Of a stretch of DNA of 5,098 nt, positions 1 through 5,098 are shown piece by piece (the stretch's first letter is position 1; each line of letters opens with the position of its first letter). The DNA is taken from positions 1 through 5,098 of the forward strand of contig JAAYUH010000114.1 in assembly GCA_012517755.1 (NCBI GenBank). The letters are read 5' to 3'. The position numbers were made by a program, and so were the translations under genes. This stretch comes from a bacterium. GTDB taxonomy: Bacteria; Caldisericota; Caldisericia; B22-G15. Below the pieces are notes generated by a model. It was not told the DNA's origin and made no database searches. It saw nothing but the letters and a program-made list of their open reading frames with translations.

Positions 1-279
1 ATGACCAAATCTTTCTCTTCTAACCTTGGAAGTTGTTACTTCAACTCCACATCTTTCACATACAAGACCTCTATATCTGATTCCTTTTAGTTTTCCACAA
101 TGACATTCATAATCTTTAACTGGACCAAAAATTCTTTCACAAAACAACCCTTCCATTTCAGGTTTAAAATTTCTATAGTTAATGGTCTCTGCTTTTTTGA
201 CCTCACCATGAGACCATTCAAGTATATCTTCAGGAGATGCTAAAGATATTTCAATCGCATCAAATTTTTTATGAACCAA
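1..279 (-). CDS. rpoC: DNA-directed RNA polymerase subunit beta', N-terminal 93 codons only (3' end outside the window)
   Basis: The start of the largest RNA polymerase subunit, which carries the catalytic aspartates (not in this window). The 93 visible residues match the beta' N-terminus in order: FDAIEISLASPEDIL (6-20), SHGEVKKAETINYRNFKPE (23-41), GLFCERIFGP (44-53), then the zinc site with C59, C61, C74 and C77 (ECHCG...VCERCGVEV) and VRRERFGH (86-93). The frame is open to base 1, so the gene continues off the left edge. The start is taken as TTG at 279-277 because a full AGGAGGTGA ribosome binding site lies six bases upstream, and the protein then begins MVHKKFDAI, the expected length before FDAI. 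The nearby ATG in AATTTGATG is out of frame. The gene follows the EF-G-like gene by 13 bases instead of following rpoB directly, and it is presumably co-transcribed with both. Confidence 0.97.
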   Translation of the reverse strand, partial: MVHKKFDAIEISLASPEDILEWSHGEVKKAETINYRNFKPEMEGLFCERIFGPVKDYECHCGKLKGIRYRGLVCERCGVEVTTSKVRRERFGH

Positions 280-285
280 ATAAAT

Positions 286-294
286 TCACCTCCT
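286..294 (-). promoter_or_regulatory. Ribosome binding site of rpoC, overlapping the EF-G-like stop codon
   Basis: AGGAGGTGA on the minus strand, a full match to the anti-Shine-Dalgarno complement, with six bases before the TTG start at 279-277. The last two bases of the upstream TAG stop (295-293) are its first two bases. It decides the rpoC start in favour of TTG, and its strength may offset the weak start codon. Confidence 0.88.
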
Positions 295-2365
295 AAGATC
301 TCTCAGATTCTTGCTTTCTTTTTTTTATAATATCCTCAGCTAATCTTTGAGGAACTTCTTCATATTTAGCAAATTTTGCTGTGAAATATCCTCTACCTTG
401 AGTTATAGATGCAAGATCAAGTCCGTATGTTAGCATCTCTTGTTCTGGAACTAATGCTCTTACAATAGATATTCCTTTAGATGAATCCATACCTAAAATT
501 TTAGCTCTTCTTGTATTTAAATCCGAGATTATATCTCCTAAAAATTGTTCAGGTGCTCTAACCTCAACTTCAAGAATAGGTTCTAAAAGTATTGGATTTG
601 CTTCATTGAAAGCTTTTTTAAACGCCATTGAACCTGCTATTTTGAAAGCAAGTTCAGAAGAATCAACAGGATGATATGAACCATCATATAAAACAACCTG
701 AATATCAACTACAGGATATCCTGCAAGAACACCCTCTTTCATTGCCTCTCTTATTCCCTTTTCAACTGCTGGAATATAATTTTTTGGTATTGCTCCCCCA
801 AAAATTTTATCTACAAATTCAAATTCTTTTCCTCTTTCAAGTGGATTAAGTTCAATAAAGCAGTGACCATATTGGCCATGTCCACCTGTCTGTTTCTTAT
901 ATTTTCCTTCTGCTTTTGCAGAACCTTTAACTGTTTCTTTATATGCTATTTCAGGCTTTGTTAAAATAACTTCAACTCCGTATTTTCTTGATATTTTTTC
1001 AAGGTTTACCTGAAGATGAGTTAAACCCATTCCTCTTATTATCAGTTGTTTTGTTATATCGTTTCTTTCAACAAGAAAAGTTGGATCTTCTTCAGACATT
1101 TTAAACAAAGCATTTGTTAATCTATCTTCATCTTCTTTTCTTTTTGGCTCAACAGCATAAGCAACAACAGGGTATGGAAAATCAACATAATTATAAATAA
1201 CTGGAAAATTATTTTGAGCTAAAGTATCACCTGTAGTTGTCAAATTAAGTTTAACTAAAACCCCAATATCACCAGCAGTTATTTCAGAAGTTTTTTCTTG
1301 ATTTTTTCCTGAAATAAATGCAATTCCAGAAATTCTTTCTTCCTGTTCTTTATTAACATTATGAATTTTAATGTCTTGAGTTACTTTCCCTGTAATAACT
1401 TTTATAAAATTTATTCTTCCAATAAAGGGGTCAATGATAGTTTTAAAAACTAAACCTGAAAATGGTTTATTAATATCAAAATCTGTAACTACAACTTCTT
1501 TTGTTTTTGTATCATAACCATTTCTTTTTTCACTCAATTTTGGTTCAGGAAATTCATTCACTATAAAATCAAGAATCTCTTCTGTTCCAACATCTAAAAC
1601 ACTTGAGGAGATTAAAACAGGATGAATTGTTCTATTTCCAATACCTTTTTGAAGTCCTCTTTTTATCTCATCTTCATTTAAAGTCCCATTAGAAATATAG
1701 TTATTTAAAAATTCTTCATCAACTTCAGCTATTTTCTCAACAAGTTCATTTCTATATGTTTCAAATTTTTCTTTTTCACTATCAGGTAAATCAATCTCTT
1801 TAAGATTATCATTTTCTAAAATTTTTGCTTTTCCTGTTATTAAATTTATATAACCTTTGAAGTTTAAACCTTCTCCAATTGGTATCATATATGGAACTGC
1901 GTCTTGACCAAAGAATTGTCTAATAGAATCAAGTGAATTTGAAAAACTTGCATTTTCTCTATCCATTCTGCTTATAACAAAAGCAACTGGTAAATTTTCT
2001 TCTTCTGCAAATTCCCAAACTCTTTCTGTTCCAACCTCAACTCCACCGACAGCATCAACAAGGATAATTGAACTTTCAGAGGCAATTAATCCCCCCCTAA
2101 CTTCTGAGATAAATTCGACATAACCCGGTGTATCAATTAAATTTATTTTATATCCTTTCCAATTACAGGGAAGGATTGTAGTTGATAAACTTATATGTCT
2201 TTTAATCTCTTCTGGTTCAAAATCAGAAACTGTGGTTCCTTTATCAACACTTCCTTTCTTTTGAATTGCTTTTGATATAAAAAGAATTGATTCTGTTAAT
2301 GAAGTCTTGCCAGATCCGCTATGAGAAATTAAAGATACATTTCTAATTTTCGTTTTTTCTATCAT
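293..2365 (-). CDS. fusA2: Elongation factor G-like translational GTPase (EF-G-2 type paralogue)
   Basis: A complete 690-residue cytosolic protein with all five EF-G domains. G domain: P-loop SHSGSGKT (14-21), switch I with KGTTVSDF (42-49) and RHIS (56-59), G3 DTPGY (78-82), G4 SRMD (132-135), G5 SSS (253-255). Domain II is about 295-385, domain III about 397-478 (RGMGLTHL at 444-451), domain IV about 480-595 with KQTGGHGQYG (491-500) and the tip loop SYHPVDSSE (563-571), and domain V about 597-672, followed by a short charged tail. The HSGSGKT P-loop, TTVSDF and DTPGY resemble the EF-G-like/EF-G-2 branch (such as Clostridia EF-G-like proteins and Thermus EF-G-2) rather than canonical EF-G (AHIDAGKT, DTPGH, NKMD). 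The catalytic His of G3 is Tyr, and the G4 Asn-Lys is Ser-Arg, so GTP handling may differ. The tip His (H565) that acts in translocation is kept. The ATG start is fixed by a ribosome binding site seven bases upstream and overlaps the rpoB stop. It sits between rpoB and rpoC, which is unusual. The symbol is the customary label for a second EF-G, not a proven orthology. A TetM, LepA or RF3 identity fits less well. Confidence 0.93.
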   Translation of the reverse strand: MIEKTKIRNVSLISHSGSGKTSLTESILFISKAIQKKGSVDKGTTVSDFEPEEIKRHISLSTTILPCNWKGYKINLIDTPGYVEFISEVRGGLIASESSIILVDAVGGVEVGTERVWEFAEEENLPVAFVISRMDRENASFSNSLDSIRQFFGQDAVPYMIPIGEGLNFKGYINLITGKAKILENDNLKEIDLPDSEKEKFETYRNELVEKIAEVDEEFLNNYISNGTLNEDEIKRGLQKGIGNRTIHPVLISSSVLDVGTEEILDFIVNEFPEPKLSEKRNGYDTKTKEVVVTDFDINKPFSGLVFKTIIDPFIGRINFIKVITGKVTQDIKIHNVNKEQEERISGIAFISGKNQEKTSEITAGDIGVLVKLNLTTTGDTLAQNNFPVIYNYVDFPYPVVAYAVEPKRKEDEDRLTNALFKMSEEDPTFLVERNDITKQLIIRGMGLTHLQVNLEKISRKYGVEVILTKPEIAYKETVKGSAKAEGKYKKQTGGHGQYGHCFIELNPLERGKEFEFVDKIFGGAIPKNYIPAVEKGIREAMKEGVLAGYPVVDIQVVLYDGSYHPVDSSELAFKIAGSMAFKKAFNEANPILLEPILEVEVRAPEQFLGDIISDLNTRRAKILGMDSSKGISIVRALVPEQEMLTYGLDLASITQGRGYFTAKFAKYEEVPQRLAEDIIKKRKQESERS

Positions 2366-5098
2366 TATTGACTCACCTCTTTCTTTTTATTTTTTCTTTT
2401 TCTTGTCGGAAGGAAAAATTTTAATTCTTTCTTTTCCTCTTTCTTTTCAAGGTCAGGTATTGTTCTTATGTTTATACCAAGTCCTCTCAATTCTCTTACG
2501 AGTACTTTAAAAGATTCTGGAATTCCAAGTTCTTCGATATCTTTACCTTTAACTATACTTTCATATGCTTTTCTTCTTCCATCTATATCATCAGATTTTA
2601 CAGTTAACATCTCTTGAAGTAAATTTGCAGCACCATATGCTTCAAGAGCCCAAACCTCCATCTCTCCAAGTCTTTGACCTCCAAACTGAGATTTACCACC
2701 AAGTGGTTGCTGTGTTACAAGTGAATAGGTTCCAGTTGATCTTGCATGTACTTTATCAAGAACAAGGTGATTAAGTTTCATAAAATATGCATAGCCAATA
2801 AGAGCAGGAGATTTAAAGGGTTCACCAGTATATCCATCAAACAAAATTTCTTTACTATCAACATTTATTCCTGCTTTTTTTAAAATTTTTTCTATATCTT
2901 TTTCCTTCATTCCTGAAAAAATTGGTATTTCATATCTTAATCCAAGTTTATATGCAGCATAACCAAGCATAGTTTCAAGGGTCTGACCAATATTCATTCT
3001 TGAGGGAACAGACAGAGGAGATAGAACTATATCAATAGGAGTCCCCTCTTTTGTATATGGCATATCTTCTTCAGGTAAAATAGCAGCTACAACTCCTTTA
3101 TTTCCATGTCTTCCTGCCATTTTATCTCCAACCATAACTTTTCTTTTTTGAGCGACAAGAACTTTCACAAGTTTTTCAATTCCAACTGGAAGTTCATCGC
3201 CTTTATCTCTTTGATAAATTTTTGTTAAAATAACTGTTCCAAATTCACCAGGTGGCAATCTCAATGAGTTATCAACAACATCCCTTCCTTTTTCTCCAAA
3301 CATAGCTCTCCATATTTTTGATTCTGGAGATGTATCAAGTTCAACTTTTGGTGCAAGTTTTCCAACCAAAATATCACCTGGCTTAACTTCTGCTCCTAAT
3401 CTAACTATACCTTCTTCAGTTAAATTTCTTAATTCTGATTCTTCTACATTAGGAATATCCCTTGTCAAAATTTCTGGTCCTGCTTTTGTCTCTCTAACAG
3501 TGGTAATATATTCTTTTATATGTACAGAGGTAAATGTATCATCTTTAACAAGCTTCTCGCTTATAAGAATAGCATCTTGATAGTTATAACCTCTCCAAGG
3601 AAGATATGCAATTAAAACATTTCTACCAAGTGAAAGAACACCATCTTTTATCGCTTGACCATCAGCAATTATATCTCCTTTATTAATTTTGTCGTTTTTT
3701 TTAACAATTGATCTTGTATTTATTGATGTATCCTGATTTGATCTTGAAAATTTATTAAGTTGATAAACCTTTTGCTCTTTTTTACTTTTTATAACAATCC
3801 TATCTCCACAAACCTCTTTAACAACTCCATCTATATCTGAAATTACTATACTTGGATCATTTTTTGCAACCTCTTTCTCAACTCCAGTTGATATGATAGG
3901 AGGTTCAGGAAAAAGAAGTGGGACTGCCTGTCTTTGCATATTACATCCCATAAGAGCTCTGTTTGCATCATCATGCTCTAAAAAGGGAATTAATGATGCT
4001 GAAACAGAAAAAACTTGTAAGGGTGAAATTTCCATAAATTGTATTTTATCCAATGGAATCTTTTCTAAAACTTCACCTTTATATCTTCCTGTTGCAAATC
4101 CATCATTTAATAGTTTTCCTTTATCATCTTTTAAAAGTTCACCGCTTTTATTAACAGGAGTATTTGCTTGAGCAATATAATAATTTTCCTCATCTAATGC
4201 CTCAAGGTAAAATATCTGATCTGTTAATTTTCCATTTTTTACTTTTCTATATGGAGTTGTAATAAATCCATATTTATTGACTTTTGCATAAATTGTTAAT
4301 GAGTTGATAAGTCCAATGTTTTGTCCTTCAGGTGTTTCTATTGGGCATATTCTTCCATAATGTGAAGAGTGAATATCTCTTACCTCAAGACCCGCAGTTT
4401 CTCTTGTTAATCCTCCTGGTCCCATTGATGATAATCTTCTTTTATGAGTTATTGTTGAAAGTGGATTTGTTTGTTCCATAAATTGCGAAAGTTGTCCTGT
4501 TCCAAAAAAACTTTGAAGTGCTGCTGTAATAGGTTTTGAATTCACTATATGTTGTGCTGTAAACATCTCTTCAGAATAAGTGCTTATTCTACCTCTCATA
4601 ACCTTTATCATTCTCAAGAGACCATATCTCATATTTGTTTCCATCAATTCACCAACACCTCTAACATATCTATTTCCGAGATGATCAATGTTATCAAGAG
4701 GCGCTTCATTATTTTTAATTTTTACTGAATGTCTAATAATTGCTATAATATCATCAAGAGTTACAATATTATCTTTCAAATTAAGATGGAATCTTTGATT
4801 TATTTTGTGTCTTCCGACATCTGAAAGATAATTTCTTTTTTTATCAAAAAATGTTATCTGTATTAAATTTTTTGCTGATTCAAGCAGAACTCTTTCACCT
4901 GGTCTTAATTTTCTATATATATCAAGAATTGCATCTTCTTGTGTTTTGTTGGTATCTTTCTCAAGAGTTTTCTTTATTAAATTATCAACAACATCTTTAT
5001 AAATTTCTATATCATTTATTCCAACTGATAAAAGAGCATCTATTTTTTCTTTTGTTAAATCATCATTTTCATAAAAAATCACCTCACCTGTAGATGAA
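2365..5098 (-). CDS. rpoB: DNA-directed RNA polymerase subunit beta, 5'-truncated by the window edge
   Basis: Beta subunit of the core RNA polymerase, which forms one side of the catalytic cleft with beta'. The frame is open to base 5098 (residues SSTGE precede the GTG at 5082), so the N-terminal part, about 300 residues by comparison with E. coli beta, lies outside. Numbering from that GTG, I see RPGER at 60-64, the rifampicin-pocket cluster QLSQFMEQ at 197-204 and THKRRLSSMGPGG at 212-224, ETPEGQNIGLI at 249-259, WRGYNYQD at 496-503, the flap at about 510-620, VGDKMAGRHGNKG at 651-663 with the active-site lysines K654 and K662, and the C-terminal clamp (HARSTGTYS, QPLGGKSQFGGQR, GEMEVWALEAYGAA) at 779-819. 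No large insertion precedes VGDK, unlike proteobacterial beta. Oddities: Q502 replaces the E. coli E813 equivalent, E203 replaces D516, T785 stands where Pro is usual, and a basic tail runs from 879 to 905. The stop TAA overlaps the start of the next gene by one base. The identification is certain from motif order. Confidence 0.98.
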   Translation of the reverse strand, partial: SSTGEVIFYENDDLTKEKIDALLSVGINDIEIYKDVVDNLIKKTLEKDTNKTQEDAILDIYRKLRPGERVLLESAKNLIQITFFDKKRNYLSDVGRHKINQRFHLNLKDNIVTLDDIIAIIRHSVKIKNNEAPLDNIDHLGNRYVRGVGELMETNMRYGLLRMIKVMRGRISTYSEEMFTAQHIVNSKPITAALQSFFGTGQLSQFMEQTNPLSTITHKRRLSSMGPGGLTRETAGLEVRDIHSSHYGRICPIETPEGQNIGLINSLTIYAKVNKYGFITTPYRKVKNGKLTDQIFYLEALDEENYYIAQANTPVNKSGELLKDDKGKLLNDGFATGRYKGEVLEKIPLDKIQFMEISPLQVFSVSASLIPFLEHDDANRALMGCNMQRQAVPLLFPEPPIISTGVEKEVAKNDPSIVISDIDGVVKEVCGDRIVIKSKKEQKVYQLNKFSRSNQDTSINTRSIVKKNDKINKGDIIADGQAIKDGVLSLGRNVLIAYLPWRGYNYQDAILISEKLVKDDTFTSVHIKEYITTVRETKAGPEILTRDIPNVEESELRNLTEEGIVRLGAEVKPGDILVGKLAPKVELDTSPESKIWRAMFGEKGRDVVDNSLRLPPGEFGTVILTKIYQRDKGDELPVGIEKLVKVLVAQKRKVMVGDKMAGRHGNKGVVAAILPEEDMPYTKEGTPIDIVLSPLSVPSRMNIGQTLETMLGYAAYKLGLRYEIPIFSGMKEKDIEKILKKAGINVDSKEILFDGYTGEPFKSPALIGYAYFMKLNHLVLDKVHARSTGTYSLVTQQPLGGKSQFGGQRLGEMEVWALEAYGAANLLQEMLTVKSDDIDGRRKAYESIVKGKDIEELGIPESFKVLVRELRGLGINIRTIPDLEKKEEKKELKFFLPTRKRKNKKKEVSQ
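2373..2380 (-). promoter_or_regulatory. Ribosome binding site of the EF-G-like gene, inside the rpoB 3' end
   Basis: AGAGGTGA on the minus strand, with seven bases before the ATG at 2365-2363. It matches eight of the nine bases of the AGGAGGTGA consensus and is encoded by the last rpoB codons (GAG GTG AGT). The stop and start overlap as TAATG, so ribosomes ending rpoB are placed to restart on the EF-G-like gene. This supports the ATG start and translational coupling; the coupling itself is inferred. Confidence 0.85.

Noticed and set aside
280..292. A promoter or attenuator between the EF-G-like gene and rpoC
   Set aside because: The 13-base gap is taken up by the ribosome binding site and spacer, and I found no convincing -35/-10 pair or hairpin there.
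293..2365. The inserted gene as canonical fusA, a tetracycline-protection protein, LepA or RF3
   Set aside because: Canonical EF-G would have AHIDAGKT, DTPGH and NKMD. LepA has a distinct C-terminal domain and no domain IV of this type, and RF3 lacks the EF-G domain IV. The HSGSGKT, TTVSDF and DTPGY combination with KQTGGHGQYG points to the EF-G-2 branch. TetM-type proteins are the least firmly excluded but differ in the G-domain motifs.
280..2380. Assembly chimera or foreign insertion as the explanation for the gene order
   Set aside because: Both junctions share functional bases (TAATG, and a stop codon inside the next ribosome binding site), and base composition and AGA-rich arginine codons look the same across all three genes by eye. 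Not excluded without reads, but nothing in the sequence supports it.
2386..2397. Possible slippery run near the rpoB end (A AAA AAT, followed by TAA in the -1 frame)
   Set aside because: A -1 shift would only trim the last eight residues of the tail. I see no stimulatory hairpin or correctly placed upstream Shine-Dalgarno sequence, and short A runs are expected in lysine-rich AT-rich coding DNA.
5080..5082. The in-frame GTG at 5082-5080 as the rpoB start, with AGGTGAG just upstream
   Set aside because: The upstream codons stay open to the window edge and read SSTGEV, a normal internal RpoB context (TGEVI). The Shine-Dalgarno-like bases abut the GTG with no spacer, and about 300 expected N-terminal residues would be missing. 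It is an internal Val codon.
2565..5093. Plus-strand open frames at 2565-2774, 3893-4171 and 4851-5093
   Set aside because: Each lies wholly antisense to conserved rpoB codons, and the translations show no recognisable domain. They are by-products of AT-rich coding sequence on the other strand.

Overview
The window is a bacterial RNA polymerase operon read entirely from the minus strand. In transcription order, from high to low coordinates, it holds the 3' three quarters of rpoB (beta subunit, cut by the right edge), a complete 690-residue EF-G-like translational GTPase, and the first 93 codons of rpoC (beta' subunit, cut by the left edge). There is no gene-free stretch. rpoB and the EF-G-like gene share one base (TAATG). 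The EF-G-like stop codon lies inside the rpoC Shine-Dalgarno sequence, and only 13 bases separate that stop from the rpoC start. I see no promoter, terminator, RNA gene, mobile element, CRISPR array or repeat.

The organism is a bacterium with AT-rich DNA (roughly 30% GC by eye), heavy use of AGA for arginine, and strong AGGAGGTGA-type ribosome binding sites. The beta subunit lacks the large insertion that proteobacterial beta carries just before the VGDKMAGRHGNKG active-site motif, and beta' has the usual N-terminal four-cysteine zinc site. This fits a non-proteobacterial, Clostridia-like or deep-branching/candidate-phylum lineage, but I cannot name the phylum from one locus.

The notable point is gene order. 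rpoB and rpoC are among the most stably adjacent gene pairs in bacteria and are fused in a few lineages. Canonical fusA normally lies downstream of rpoC with rpsL, rpsG and tuf. Here a full-length, apparently intact EF-G paralogue of the EF-G-2 type sits between the two large polymerase subunits, with junctions so tight that all three products are probably translated in a coupled way from one message. Its GTPase motifs depart from canonical EF-G (DTPGY for DTPGH, SRMD for NKxD, RHIS for RGIT), so it is probably a specialised paralogue rather than the main translocase. Whether the placement is functional (a link between polymerase synthesis and ribosome function) or a neutral insertion fixed in one lineage cannot be decided from this window.

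Secondary oddities in beta are a Gln where the near-invariant active-site Glu (E. coli E813) is expected, a Glu at the rifampicin-contact position D516, and a lysine/arginine-rich C-terminal tail whose codons also supply the ribosome binding site of the next gene.
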